Source of the DNA: Maribacter aestuarii
GTDB lineage: Bacteria > Bacteroidota > Bacteroidia > Flavobacteriales > Flavobacteriaceae
Assembly: GCF_027474845.2 (NCBI RefSeq)
Contig: NZ_CP107031.2
Coordinates: forward strand, 1-64,000
Direction of reading: 5' to 3'
DNA: 64,000 bases
Numbering within the stretch: the stretch's first letter is position 1; every line of letters starts with the position of its first letter. Shown here piece by piece: positions 1 through 9,012 of this stretch. The notes under the pieces were generated by a model. That model saw only the letters and a list, made by a program, of their open reading frames with translations, did not search any database and had not been told where the DNA came from. Made by a program: the position numbers and the translations under genes.

Positions 1-1425
1 ATGAGTGTTACTGCAAATTCCGTTTGGAAAAACTGTTTGATATTTATCAAGGATAATATCCAACCGCAGGCATTCAAAACATGGTTTGAACCTATTAAGC
101 CCATCAAGTTAACGGACAATGCTTTAAGCATTCAGGTGCCCAGCAAATTTTTCTACGAGTGGCTCGAAGAACATTACGTAAAACTTTTAAAAGTTGCCTT
201 GACCAAAGAACTTGGAGAATCCGCGAAATTGGTTTATATCATCCGCATGGAGAACACTTACGGTAACAAAGAACCTTTTACCGAAAAAATACCAAGTTCA
301 AATAGAGGCACGATGAGCCCCCAAGAAATGGACGTTCCCATTAAATCCAAAAATCCTGAACTGAGGAATCCTTTCGTTATTCCGGGAATACGTAACATTA
401 AAATAGAATCGCAGTTAAACCCCAATTATAACTTTGACAATTTCTTGGAAGGTGATTCCAACAGGTTGGCCCGATCTGCCGGTATGGCCGTAGCCAACAA
501 ACCTGGAGGCACATCCTTTAACCCGTTATTGGTTTTTGGAGGAGTAGGATTGGGGAAAACCCATTTGGCACATGCCATTGGGGTAGAAATAAAGGATAAG
601 TACCCGGAACGTACTGTTCTGTATATATCCGCTGAAAAATTTACGCAGCAGTATATTGAATCAGTTAAGAAGAACACCAGAAATGATTTCATTCATTTTT
701 ATCAACTCATAGATGTTCTTATTATTGATGACGTTCAATTTCTTTCCGGTAAATCCGGAACACAGGATGTGTTTTTCCATATTTTCAACCACCTGCATCA
801 AAACGGTAAGCAAGTCGTCCTTACATCGGACAAAGCACCGGTAGACATGCAGGATATTGAACAGCGTTTATTGTCCCGTTTTAAGTGGGGATTGTCCGCA
901 GAACTGCAAAGTCCGGATTATGAGACAAGGATATCCATCCTTAATAACAAATTGTATAGGGACGGCGTTGAGATACCGGATGACATTGTAGAATATGTAG
1001 CAAAACATATCAAAACGAATATAAGAGAGCTGGAAGGGGCCATTATTTCCCTAATAGCACAATCCACCTTAAACAAACGCGAAGTTACTTTGGAACTCGC
1101 TCAACAAGTGGTAGAGAAGTTTGTGAAAAACACGAAACGTGAAGTTTCCATCGACTATATTCAAAAAGTAGTATCCGATTACTTTGAAATGGATGTGGCC
1201 ACCCTACAATCAAAGACTAGGAAAAGACATATCGTACAAGCGCGCCAATTAGCAATGTTCTTTGCCAAAAAATTTACAAAGGCCTCTTTGGCCAGTATTG
1301 GGTCGCAAATTGGTAAAAGAGACCATGCAACTGTCCTACATGCATGCAAGACAGTTGACAACCTTGCCGAAACGGATAAACAATTCCGAAAGTATATAGA
1401 CGACCTTACCAAAAAATTCTCCTAA
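1..1425 (+). CDS. dnaA: Chromosomal replication initiator DnaA
   Basis: DnaA binds DnaA boxes at oriC and melts the origin to start chromosome replication. The 474-residue protein has the full architecture: an N-terminal helicase-loading domain (about 1-85), a variable linker (about 90-130), an AAA+ ATPase with Walker A GGVGLGKTH near residue 180 and Walker B VLIIDDVQF near 240, and a C-terminal helix-turn-helix with the signature KRDHATVLHA near 440. The length is normal for the family. The window opens exactly at its ATG, so the upstream origin and promoter cannot be seen. A phosphatase gene follows after 7 bp and is probably co-transcribed. Confidence 0.99.
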   Translation: MSVTANSVWKNCLIFIKDNIQPQAFKTWFEPIKPIKLTDNALSIQVPSKFFYEWLEEHYVKLLKVALTKELGESAKLVYIIRMENTYGNKEPFTEKIPSSNRGTMSPQEMDVPIKSKNPELRNPFVIPGIRNIKIESQLNPNYNFDNFLEGDSNRLARSAGMAVANKPGGTSFNPLLVFGGVGLGKTHLAHAIGVEIKDKYPERTVLYISAEKFTQQYIESVKKNTRNDFIHFYQLIDVLIIDDVQFLSGKSGTQDVFFHIFNHLHQNGKQVVLTSDKAPVDMQDIEQRLLSRFKWGLSAELQSPDYETRISILNNKLYRDGVEIPDDIVEYVAKHIKTNIRELEGAIISLIAQSTLNKREVTLELAQQVVEKFVKNTKREVSIDYIQKVVSDYFEMDVATLQSKTRKRHIVQARQLAMFFAKKFTKASLASIGSQIGKRDHATVLHACKTVDNLAETDKQFRKYIDDLTKKFS

Positions 1426-1432
1426 ATCCTAC

Positions 1433-1882
1433 ATGAAGACGAAAGTGCTAATGGTATGCCTTGGAAACATCTGTAGGTCACCGTTAGCCGAAGGCGTGCT
1501 TAAAAGCAAAATTGATTTGAGTCATGTATTTGTAGATTCTGCCGGTACTGCTGGGTATCATGTGGGAAAGGCACCGGACAAGAGGTCTATTGCAGTAGCT
1601 AAAAAACATGGTCTGGACATAAGCAATCAAGTTTGTAGAAAGCTTAAGGCTCAAGACCTAGAGGATTTTGACATGATTTTCTCTATGGACAAGAGCAACT
1701 ATGAGAATATCATAGGAGTGAGTCGCTCTAAGGAACAAGCAAAAAAAGTCCGTTTATTGCTAAGCAATGGGGATGCCATTATAAATGAAGTGCCAGACCC
1801 CTATTATGGGGGTGAAGATGGTTTTGAACATGTATATCAGCTCATAAACGATGCTTGTAATCGTATTGCAAAGGAACTTTAG
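1433..1882 (+). CDS. Low-molecular-weight protein-tyrosine phosphatase
   Basis: This is a 149-residue cytoplasmic phosphatase of the LMW-PTP family, which hydrolyses phosphotyrosine through a cysteinyl-phosphate intermediate. The P-loop CX5R is visible near the N-terminus (VCLGNICRSP, about residues 8-17), and the general-acid aspartate lies in DPYYGG near residue 122. Both are in the expected places, so the enzyme should be active. It sits 7 bp after dnaA and 8 bp before an RsmI-like methylase gene, a three-gene same-strand run. The physiological substrate cannot be told from sequence; no tyrosine kinase or capsule genes are nearby. Confidence 0.95.
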   Translation: MKTKVLMVCLGNICRSPLAEGVLKSKIDLSHVFVDSAGTAGYHVGKAPDKRSIAVAKKHGLDISNQVCRKLKAQDLEDFDMIFSMDKSNYENIIGVSRSKEQAKKVRLLLSNGDAIINEVPDPYYGGEDGFEHVYQLINDACNRIAKEL

Positions 1883-1890
1883 AAAACACT

Positions 1891-2610
1891 ATGGCGAGTA
1901 AAACATCAAAAGGAAAACTTTATTTAATACCCTCTACTTTGGGAGATAGTCCACCTTTGGAAGTATTGCCCATATCCATAAAGCGCGCCATAGAAAGTAT
2001 TGATTACTATGTTGTAGAAAACGAAAAAACAGCACGACATTTTATAAAAAAAATAAGTCCAAGAAAATCACAACCATCCTTACAGCTTTTTGCACTTAAC
2101 AAATTTACCGATGCATCTGAAATACCAAGTTTTCTGGACCCCTGTTTTAACGGATTTGATGTTGGAATCTTATCGGAAGCAGGTTGTCCCGGTGTTGCCG
2201 ACCCTGGAGCGGCAGTGGTAAAAATTGCCCATGAAAAACAAATACAGGTGGTACCTCTGGTTGGGCCGTCTTCTATCCTACTGGCCTTGATGGCCAGCGG
2301 TTTGAACGGGCAGAATTTTGCCTTTAACGGTTATTTACCTATTGATAGTTCTGAAAGGAAAAAAGAAATTAAGCGATTAGAGAAAAGATCACGAGAGGAG
2401 CGGCAATCCCAAATTTTTATAGAAACACCGTATCGCAATAATAAATTATTAGAGGAACTGCAGCGAACATTGGCAGGAAATACATTAGTCTGCGTAGCTT
2501 CAGACATTACTTTAACTTCCGAATTCATTCATACGGAGACCGCGGCATCATGGAAAAATGTTGTAGTAGATTTACATAAGAGACCCACAATCTTTATCAT
2601 CCAGGCATAA
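1891..2610 (+). CDS. SAM-dependent methyltransferase of the tetrapyrrole-methylase fold (RsmI-like)
   Basis: The 239-residue protein belongs to the tetrapyrrole methylase superfamily and resembles RsmI, which 2'-O-methylates C1402 of 16S rRNA. Supporting motifs are the N-terminal KLYLIPSTLGD strand-loop, SEAGCPGVADPGA near residue 95 and GPSSILLALMASG near residue 125; the last two form the SAM pocket in this fold. It is shorter than typical RsmI (about 280 residues) and has a divergent N-terminus, so it may be a Bacteroidota-specific paralogue with another substrate. It is the last gene of the dnaA run, and a strong hairpin terminator follows directly. Confidence 0.85.
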   Translation: MASKTSKGKLYLIPSTLGDSPPLEVLPISIKRAIESIDYYVVENEKTARHFIKKISPRKSQPSLQLFALNKFTDASEIPSFLDPCFNGFDVGILSEAGCPGVADPGAAVVKIAHEKQIQVVPLVGPSSILLALMASGLNGQNFAFNGYLPIDSSERKKEIKRLEKRSREERQSQIFIETPYRNNKLLEELQRTLAGNTLVCVASDITLTSEFIHTETAASWKNVVVDLHKRPTIFIIQA

Positions 2611-2612
2611 AA

Positions 2613-2638
2613 AAACCTTGGCAATCAAGCCAAGGTTT
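2613..2638. terminator. Bidirectional hairpin terminator
   Basis: A perfect 10-bp inverted repeat (AAACCTTGGC / GCCAAGGTTT) with a 6-nt loop lies between two convergent genes. It is flanked by an A-run on the left and T-rich sequence on the right, so it can end transcription from both sides. Confidence 0.85.
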
Positions 2639-2663
2639 CCCATTTTGATTTTTAATTCATATT

Positions 2664-3293
2664 TTAAATTCGAGGATTCTTTTCAGCCGGAATCATGGAT
2701 ATATCATATCCTGAAAACTTTTTAATGTAATTGGCAATTGAAGTACCGTAACCATCCATTACATCTGTCTTTCCAAAGGACCTCAAATACGCTTGCACAT
2801 TTCCGGGACCGGCCAGATGGGCCGCTGCTAAAATTCCAGATTCCGTTATTTCGGCACCCTTAATGTGCTTCCCAACAAATCGCTTTATATCCCTTCTTAA
2901 GATCCACTTGTTTCGAGATATGTTTACGTTGAACACCTTTTCTTGTAATATGGGATCATTTAAAAATTTAGGGCCATTGTAAACACCAACGAGTTCCAAA
3001 GTATTTATACCGAACTGATATTTGCCAAGATACCCATATGTATTGATGGCAAAATAATTTCCTTGAGATTCCTTAAAGGCTAGAGCCTCCTTAAAACCAA
3101 CGTACTCACTCCCTAAAAATGGTGGAGTAATTTCTAAATTGTTCAATAGCGTTTCATTTTGGGGAAATAAAACCGCAGTAGGTTCATTTGTTCTCAGGGA
3201 TTCAGGGACTTTCACATTCTTCTGGAAAGGACTAAAGCCGTATAGAACAAAAATCACGATAAGGGGAAAATAAATTAATATCCATTTTCTCAT
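2664..3293 (-). CDS. Membrane-anchored lysozyme-fold / lytic-transglycosylase-like protein
   Basis: The 209-residue protein has an N-terminal hydrophobic segment (about residues 4-22) that anchors or exports it. The rest looks like a lysozyme-like fold: ALAFKESQGNY (about 71-81) resembles the glutamate-containing first motif of SLT-type transglycosylases, followed by GYLGKYQFG and later LAAAHLAGPGNV, a typical substrate-groove motif. I infer a peptidoglycan-cleaving or -binding role in the periplasm. A TAACTTTG -7-like element (3348-3355, minus strand) lies upstream. It is separated by 145 bp from mltG, another cell-wall gene. The exact bond cleaved is not evident. Confidence 0.7.
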   Translation of the reverse strand: MRKWILIYFPLIVIFVLYGFSPFQKNVKVPESLRTNEPTAVLFPQNETLLNNLEITPPFLGSEYVGFKEALAFKESQGNYFAINTYGYLGKYQFGINTLELVGVYNGPKFLNDPILQEKVFNVNISRNKWILRRDIKRFVGKHIKGAEITESGILAAAHLAGPGNVQAYLRSFGKTDVMDGYGTSIANYIKKFSGYDISMIPAEKNPRI

Positions 3294-3438
3294 ACCTTAT
3301 TTTTCTTAAGACTTACAGCAAAAAAGCGCTCGCTTAAATTACAAGGGCAAAGTTAGAGGGGAAATTATAGGAGTTTGGCAAGGATTTGTTAAAAATATCC
3401 GATTTTAGTTAACATGTCTTAAAATTCCGACTATTGAG

Positions 3439-4482
3439 TTATCTATTTATTTTCTGAGCATTAATCCATCGGATGTACTGCACTTTATTTCGGTTGTGTT
3501 GCGCCATATCTTCAGCAAACATGTGATATCCAAAATTTTCTACATTGGCAACCATGTAATAATAATTGTGTTTTTCCGGGTTCAAGACGGCATCCACAGC
3601 GCTAATATCGGGCATGGTAATAGGGCCAGGGGGTACACCAGGATATTTGTATGTGTTGTAAGGTGATTCTGATTCCAAGTCTTTATACAGCACCCGTTTA
3701 ATTATAGTATCAAAATTTCCGGTTTCTTTCTTGATGGAATAAATCACCGTTGGGTCTGCCTGTAACAGCATTCCACTTTTTATTCTGTTCAAGTACAGGC
3801 CTGCTACTTTTGGTCGCTCCTCTACCTTGGCCGTTTCCTTGTGTACTATGGATGCCAAGGCAACAACTTCATTAGGCTCCATTCCGAGGGCTTTACTTTT
3901 GGCAATCCTATCCTCGTTCCAAAAACGCTTATACTCCTTCAACATCCGATTTCTAAAGTCTTCGGCGTTCGTATTCCAGAAGAACTCATAACTGTTGGGG
4001 ATATACAACGATAATTGATTTTCCATATTGAACCCATTGGATTTTAAAAACTCGGTATCTTTAAAAGCCTTTAAAAGACTCGCACTATCCGCTTCTATTT
4101 GTTCTGCAATCCTACCCGCCAAGTCCTCTACCCGCTCTTGATTATTAAATGAAACTTTTACGGGTATATTGGAACTTCTCAAGGAATTGATAATTTCATT
4201 ATTGTTCATTCCCCTGGTAATGCGGTATTTGCCGCCTTTTACATTCTGTGCATAACCCTTTCTTTCCGCTGCGGAAGCGAAGGCATCCAAATCTAATAGT
4301 AATGGTTCTAGTAGCTGGGTAACTTCTTCAAATGATGCTGAGGAAGGAATGTAGACAAAAGCTTCTTTATTATTAAAATTGGTGTTCGGATTAAAAAAAG
4401 TGCCATAGACCATATAAGCGAAAATACCCCCTGCGATAAGTCCAATTAAGGCAATTGCCAATAAAATGCGTTTGATGTACAT
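3439..4482 (-). CDS. mltG: Endolytic murein transglycosylase MltG
   Basis: MltG cleaves nascent glycan strands at the inner membrane and limits their length. The 347-residue protein has one N-terminal membrane helix (about 5-26), then the LysM-like and YceG catalytic domains. Family motifs seen are ASIVHKETAK (catalytic Glu, about 210-219), GLYLNRI, LLQADPTVIY, SPYNTYKYPGVPPGPI (about 269-284) and a C-terminal NYYYMVAN strand. Length and order are normal. The start overlaps the stop of the upstream acetyltransferase by one base, and that gene overlaps dapF, giving a tight operon dapF-GNAT-mltG that joins a cell-wall precursor enzyme to a cell-wall remodelling enzyme. Confidence 0.96.
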   Translation of the reverse strand: MYIKRILLAIALIGLIAGGIFAYMVYGTFFNPNTNFNNKEAFVYIPSSASFEEVTQLLEPLLLDLDAFASAAERKGYAQNVKGGKYRITRGMNNNEIINSLRSSNIPVKVSFNNQERVEDLAGRIAEQIEADSASLLKAFKDTEFLKSNGFNMENQLSLYIPNSYEFFWNTNAEDFRNRMLKEYKRFWNEDRIAKSKALGMEPNEVVALASIVHKETAKVEERPKVAGLYLNRIKSGMLLQADPTVIYSIKKETGNFDTIIKRVLYKDLESESPYNTYKYPGVPPGPITMPDISAVDAVLNPEKHNYYYMVANVENFGYHMFAEDMAQHNRNKVQYIRWINAQKINR

Positions 4483-5006
4483 TAGTTGTTCAGTTTTTGA
4501 AATAAGATTTCGTTTTTATATTGTCCGTTCGAGAATATCCAGTCTTTCTTGACCCCAACCGATTTAAAACCCATCTTTTCGAACAAATGAATACTTCCCC
4601 GGTTTTCCTCTAATATATTGGCATACAGCTGTTTTAGGTCTAATACCTCAAATGCATAATTGCATAAAAGTGCAATTGATTCTGCTCCAATGCCTTTATT
4701 CCTGTTCTTTTCATCAACGATCACTATGCCTAAACCTGCCCGTTTGTTCTTCGGGTCAAAATCGAACAAATCAATCAATCCCAAAGGTTCCTTATCCTGA
4801 CTACATATAACCAGACGAAGTTGTTTTACATCATAGATGTCCCTATGGGCATTTTCTAAATAAAACTGAAGCACATTTTTAGAATAGGGAGTTACGGTAC
4901 CACTAATCTCCCATACGTCCATATTATTTTCCAACTGGTACAGAAATTCCAAGTCCTCTGGCTCCAAGGCCCTTAGATAGATTTTATCGCTTTTTAAAGT
5001 CACCAT
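4482..5006 (-). CDS. GNAT-family N-acetyltransferase (RimJ/RimL-like)
   Basis: A 174-residue acetyltransferase with the GNAT fold. It starts with the RimL-type opening KIYLRALEPEDLEFLYQLEN, has the acetyl-CoA loop region RNKGIGAESIALL near residue 100, and ends with the NRGSIHLFEKMGFKSVG motif near 135-150. Members of this branch acetylate protein N-termini or polyamines; the substrate here is unknown. It overlaps dapF by 7 bp and mltG by 1 bp, so translation of the three is probably coupled. Confidence 0.88.
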   Translation of the reverse strand: MVTLKSDKIYLRALEPEDLEFLYQLENNMDVWEISGTVTPYSKNVLQFYLENAHRDIYDVKQLRLVICSQDKEPLGLIDLFDFDPKNKRAGLGIVIVDEKNRNKGIGAESIALLCNYAFEVLDLKQLYANILEENRGSIHLFEKMGFKSVGVKKDWIFSNGQYKNEILFQKLNN

Positions 5007-5776
5007 GAGATATCACCTTTAAATACCTGTTTGGCCTCCCCAATAAGATAAATTTCGGAATACTTTTCATTGGCATATTCGAATTGGACACTCAATTCCC
5101 CACCGAGTGTGTTAACACTTACTTCGTTTGATTTGGTTTTTCCCAAACTATGCATGGCAAGTGCAACCGCCGTCACCCCCGTTCCACAGGAAAGTGTTTC
5201 ATTCTCGACTCCGCGCTCATAGGTTCGAATAGAAAACGCATTGGGACCTTGTTCATAAACAAAGTTAATATTGCTTCCCGCTTCGCCGTATATCCCATAT
5301 CGCAATCTAGCACCTTCTTTAACCACATTGTAGTCGGACAGATTATCAACCAGCTGAATATGATGGGGAGAACCTGTATCCAAGAACAGGGCGTTTGGCT
5401 TACTTTTAATCTCATCCACGTCCCTCATTTTCAAGCTGACCGTTGCACCCTTGATTGATGCTTCATGCAGGCCATCCACGGCAATGAAAGTAGTTTTTAC
5501 GGCAATAATGCCTAAAAAATTGGCAAAAGCCACTATACACCGTCCACCATTGCCACACATACTCCCTTCTTTTCCGTCGGCATTGTAATACACCATTCGA
5601 AAATCTGTCAATTTGTCATTTTCCAACAGCAATAATCCGTCTGCACCGATACCAAATTTCCGATTACACAACGATGCCACCAAATTGGTATCATTTTTGG
5701 GAAATGTGTTTGAACGGTTATCAATAATTACGAAATCATTGCCCGTTCCTTGATATTTATAAAATGTAGTATTCAT
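5000..5776 (-). CDS. dapF: Diaminopimelate epimerase
   Basis: DapF converts LL- to meso-diaminopimelate for lysine and peptidoglycan synthesis. The 258-residue protein contains both catalytic cysteine motifs: GKEGSMCGNGGRC (about residues 69-81) and ETLSCGTGVTAVA (about 193-205), plus the N-terminal KYQGTGNDFV substrate-binding strand. The length matches the family. It is the first gene of the minus-strand operon dapF-GNAT-mltG. The gene is divergent from the HtrA protease, with about 130 bp for both promoters. Confidence 0.98.
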   Translation of the reverse strand: MNTTFYKYQGTGNDFVIIDNRSNTFPKNDTNLVASLCNRKFGIGADGLLLLENDKLTDFRMVYYNADGKEGSMCGNGGRCIVAFANFLGIIAVKTTFIAVDGLHEASIKGATVSLKMRDVDEIKSKPNALFLDTGSPHHIQLVDNLSDYNVVKEGARLRYGIYGEAGSNINFVYEQGPNAFSIRTYERGVENETLSCGTGVTAVALAMHSLGKTKSNEVSVNTLGGELSVQFEYANEKYSEIYLIGEAKQVFKGDISW

Positions 5777-5905
5777 GGTGCAATCTAATGAACAAAGATA
5801 GTATTTTATTAAGGGTTTCTTGGCAGTTAAAAAGTCGTTAAACTCAAAAAAAGAGCAGCGAAATCTGTTAATTTTACATCAAATAAGTTAAAAACATAAA
5901 GAATT

Positions 5906-7306
5906 ATGAAGAGAATTGGAAGCCTATTATTGGTTTCGGTATTTGCGGGAGCAATTACCTTGGGAGCTTATAAACTTTTTTTTGAAAATGATAAATATGC
6001 GGTAATATCCACAGAACCTGACAGCAGTATTATTAATACAAGTTTTACGCCGACATCGGCAAAAGGAGCTGGAATAAATGAAGTGGACTTTACATTAGCT
6101 GCAGAAAACACGGTTAATGCCGTGGTCCATGTTAAAAACGTTACTACTGGCAGAAGCTCTAATTCAATATTCGATTTCATCTATGGTTCCGGTGGCGGTG
6201 CTACCGCCCCTCAAGTAGGTACAGGTTCTGGCGTCATTATTTCGCAGGACGGGTATATTGTTACCAACAATCATGTGATCGCCAATGCGAATCAGCTACA
6301 AGTAACCCTGAATAATAACAGAACCTATGAAGCGGAGTTGATTGGCAGTGATCCAAATTCTGATATTGCATTGATAAAAATAGATGCGGACGATAAATTA
6401 CCTTACTTGGCCTTTGGAGATTCTGATAATACCAAAATAGGCGAATGGGTTCTAGCGGTCGGAAATCCCTTTAACCTTACCTCTACGGTTACCGCTGGTA
6501 TCGTAAGTGCCAAGGCAAGAAGTTTGGACACCAGATCTAACCAATCCTTTATACAAACCGATGCGGCTGTAAATCCAGGAAATTCTGGTGGAGCATTGGT
6601 CAATACAAATGGCGATCTTATTGGCATAAATACGGCCATATCCTCCCGGACCGGTTCTTATGTGGGTTATTCCTTTGCAGTACCCAGCAACATCGCCAAA
6701 AAGGTCATAGATGACATTTTGGAGTATGGAAACGTACAGAAGGGAATATTGGGTATCAGCGTTGCTCCCGTAAATACTCCATATGCGATAGAGAAAGGTT
6801 TGAACGAAATCGAGGGGGTATATGTTTCTGGTGTGGAAGAAGGCACCGGAGCTGCGGAAGCAAAATTACGGGAAGGCGATATTATCAAAATGATCGACGA
6901 TATTAAAATAAGAAAATATCCAGATTTAACGGGTTATTTGTCCACGAAAAGACCTGGCGATATTGTTGAAGTGATGATTAATAGGGGCAGTGAGGATGTA
7001 ATTGTTTCCGTTACACTAATGGAAAGACAGACCATCGTTGTTCCTGAAATGGGCATGGAAGTGAAAAATCTTTCCGATGAAGACAAGAAAAAGTTCAAAA
7101 CTAAAGTCGGGGTAAAAATTACCGGTGTTCCTGAACGTTATAGAGGCTATGGGCTTGATGGAAAGGTGATCGTTCAAGTGGATGACGTGGTAATTAAGGA
7201 TATTACGGACGCCAAAAATGCCTTTGGAGCGATCACAAGGTATGGTAAAACCGTAATCACTATGCTTAATGAGGATGGAGAAAAGGAGCGACTTATTTTC
7301 CAATAA
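5906..7306 (+). CDS. Periplasmic HtrA/DegP-like serine protease with PDZ domains
   Basis: A 466-residue trypsin-like protease of the HtrA family for envelope protein quality control. An N-terminal hydrophobic segment (about 5-25) exports or anchors it. The catalytic triad is visible: His in VTNNHVIAN (about 122), Asp in SDIALIKID (about 152) and Ser in NPGNSGGALV (about 227). PDZ-1 (about 280-370) contains GILGISV and GAAEAKLREGDII; a divergent second PDZ (about 385-466) ends the protein. It stands alone, with a terminator after it. A Gly-rich loop GSGGGATAPQ lies before the protease core. Confidence 0.95.
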   Translation: MKRIGSLLLVSVFAGAITLGAYKLFFENDKYAVISTEPDSSIINTSFTPTSAKGAGINEVDFTLAAENTVNAVVHVKNVTTGRSSNSIFDFIYGSGGGATAPQVGTGSGVIISQDGYIVTNNHVIANANQLQVTLNNNRTYEAELIGSDPNSDIALIKIDADDKLPYLAFGDSDNTKIGEWVLAVGNPFNLTSTVTAGIVSAKARSLDTRSNQSFIQTDAAVNPGNSGGALVNTNGDLIGINTAISSRTGSYVGYSFAVPSNIAKKVIDDILEYGNVQKGILGISVAPVNTPYAIEKGLNEIEGVYVSGVEEGTGAAEAKLREGDIIKMIDDIKIRKYPDLTGYLSTKRPGDIVEVMINRGSEDVIVSVTLMERQTIVVPEMGMEVKNLSDEDKKKFKTKVGVKITGVPERYRGYGLDGKVIVQVDDVVIKDITDAKNAFGAITRYGKTVITMLNEDGEKERLIFQ

Positions 7307-7325
7307 ATGATATGAAGAAATTAAA

Positions 7326-7357
7326 AGAGGCGCTACATTTTGTAGCGCCTCTTTTTT
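7326..7357 (+). terminator. Rho-independent terminator of the HtrA gene
   Basis: A perfect 12-bp stem (AGAGGCGCTACA / TGTAGCGCCTCT) with a 3-nt loop is followed by a run of six T. It lies about 20 bp after the protease stop codon. Confidence 0.92.
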
Positions 7358-7422
7358 GTCAAAAAATCAACGAAAACGTTTGAAATTAGTAATTTTGCAA
7401 AAAATTCAACCTATTTCCAGTT

Positions 7423-8871
7423 ATGACTCAAAAAGTATCCTACGAAAAGGAATTGGCCTTCCAAGCCGATAGAAGAAAAGCAACAACCGAATTCATTAAA
7501 ATAACCAGTGACCTTTGGTATGACAAGTCAATTGAAATAGTCATATTTAAAAACCAAGTAATAGATAAAAATGTTAGTGATATAATTCAACTGCATGAAT
7601 ATGCTGGAGAATTTGTGCAAAAACCAATTTCTATTTTTGATTCTGTTGAAATTCTTCGTGCTATCAACGATATCAAATTACCTCCTTCCAAATTAGATAT
7701 TGGAAAATTGACCTATGAATATCACTCCGATGATAATCATTTTAACAACGTAAAGGCCTTTGTAATTGACAAATTGAAGGGGGCGGAAAAAACCGATAGT
7801 ATAGAACCTAAGGATGTAGTGCTTTACGGCTTTGGTAGAATTGGTCGCCTTTTAGCCAGAGAGCTTATGTCCAAGACCGGTAAGGGCAATCAATTGCGCT
7901 TAAGGGCAATTGTTCTTAGAGGTGAATCGAATCTGGAAATACTTGAAAAAAGGGCCAGCCTATTAAGAACAGATTCCGTTCATGGTAATTTTATGGGAAC
8001 TGTTGCGGTGGATGCTGAGAATAATGCACTTATCATTAATGGCACTACCGTTCATGTTATAAGTGCTGAAACTCCCGAGGAAATAGACTATTCAATATTC
8101 GGTATTTCTAATGCACTGATTATTGATAATACCGGAGCTTTTAGAGACAGGACACAACTTTCTAGACATCTTAAGGCAAAAGGAGCAAGCCATGTACTAT
8201 TGACAGCGCCTGGGAAGGAAATACCTAATATTGTTCATGGTGTAAATCATTTGGAATATGATCCGGATAAGACCAAAATTTTCTCAGCAGCATCTTGTAC
8301 CACCAACGCGATAACCCCTGTTTTAAAGGTTATTGATGATTCCCTAGGAATTAAGAAAGGTCATTTAGAAACGATACACGCCTATACCAATGATCAAAAC
8401 TTAGTGGACAATATGCACGGAAAGTATAGGAGAGGTAGGGCAGCCGGACTCAATATGGTTATCACCGAAACTGGTGCAGGTGAGGCAGTCGCTAAAGCGC
8501 TTCCTTCGTTGAAGGGAAAACTGAGTTCCAATGCTATTCGTGTTCCCGTACCAAATGGTTCGTTGGCAATTTTAAATCTAGAGGTTAAAAATAAAACCTC
8601 CCTCAGTGGCATTAATACAATATTGAAAAAATACGCTCTGGAAGGAGATTTGGTGGAGCAAATTAAATATTCAATGAGTAAAGAGTTGGTATCTACCGAC
8701 ATCATTGGGACTTCTGCTCCGGCCATCTATGACAGTAAGGCTACGATAGTTACGGCAAGCGGTAAAAACATTATTCTCTACATCTGGTATGATAACGAAT
8801 ACGGTTATTCGCATCAGGTAATTCGGTTGGCGAAGTATATCTCTAAGGTTCGTAGATATACCTACTATTAA
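7423..8871 (+). CDS. Glyceraldehyde-3-phosphate dehydrogenase, long (482-residue) form
   Basis: Interconverts glyceraldehyde-3-phosphate and 1,3-bisphosphoglycerate in the cytoplasm. The enzyme core starts near residue 130 with the Rossmann motif YGFGRIGRLLAREL. The catalytic cysteine lies in SAASCTTNAITP (Cys292), and downstream are HAYTNDQNLVD, RRGRAAGLNM and the C-terminal WYDNEYGYSHQV. The 130-residue N-terminal extension has no clear catalytic motif and marks the long form known in Bacteroidota, which is usually distinct from the ordinary 330-residue glycolytic enzyme. Whether it prefers NADP and serves gluconeogenesis cannot be decided from sequence. Single-gene unit. Confidence 0.93.
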   Translation: MTQKVSYEKELAFQADRRKATTEFIKITSDLWYDKSIEIVIFKNQVIDKNVSDIIQLHEYAGEFVQKPISIFDSVEILRAINDIKLPPSKLDIGKLTYEYHSDDNHFNNVKAFVIDKLKGAEKTDSIEPKDVVLYGFGRIGRLLARELMSKTGKGNQLRLRAIVLRGESNLEILEKRASLLRTDSVHGNFMGTVAVDAENNALIINGTTVHVISAETPEEIDYSIFGISNALIIDNTGAFRDRTQLSRHLKAKGASHVLLTAPGKEIPNIVHGVNHLEYDPDKTKIFSAASCTTNAITPVLKVIDDSLGIKKGHLETIHAYTNDQNLVDNMHGKYRRGRAAGLNMVITETGAGEAVAKALPSLKGKLSSNAIRVPVPNGSLAILNLEVKNKTSLSGINTILKKYALEGDLVEQIKYSMSKELVSTDIIGTSAPAIYDSKATIVTASGKNIILYIWYDNEYGYSHQVIRLAKYISKVRRYTYY

Positions 8872-9012
8872 GGTAATGAAATAAAATCCATATCCGTTGT
8901 TTTTACGTAGGTTTATAAAGCAGGATAACCTTTAGGCCTTTTTTTTTATAAATTGACAATATTAAATTACTTTAGTCTGCTCTAAATCATTTTTAACAGC
9001 AATTTTATTTAC

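Noticed and set aside
1..30. Search for oriC/DnaA boxes near dnaA
   Set aside because: The window begins at the dnaA start codon, so the usual upstream origin is not included; no cluster was recognised downstream.
5150..5458. Open frame of 102 codons on the plus strand inside dapF
   Set aside because: It lies wholly antisense to a strongly conserved dapF and has no recognisable motif; it is a shadow frame.
7379..7397. TTTG ... TAATTTTG as a GAPDH promoter
   Set aside because: The -7 box fits but the TTTG lies only 7 bp upstream, far from the expected 19-21 bp; not called as a full promoter.
8394..8726. Open frame of 110 codons on the minus strand inside the GAPDH gene
   Set aside because: The plus strand carries unmistakable GAPDH motifs; the antisense frame has no independent support.
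8900..8950. Possible terminator after the GAPDH gene
   Set aside because: There is a T9 tract, but only a 5-bp stem with a long loop precedes it; too weak to call.
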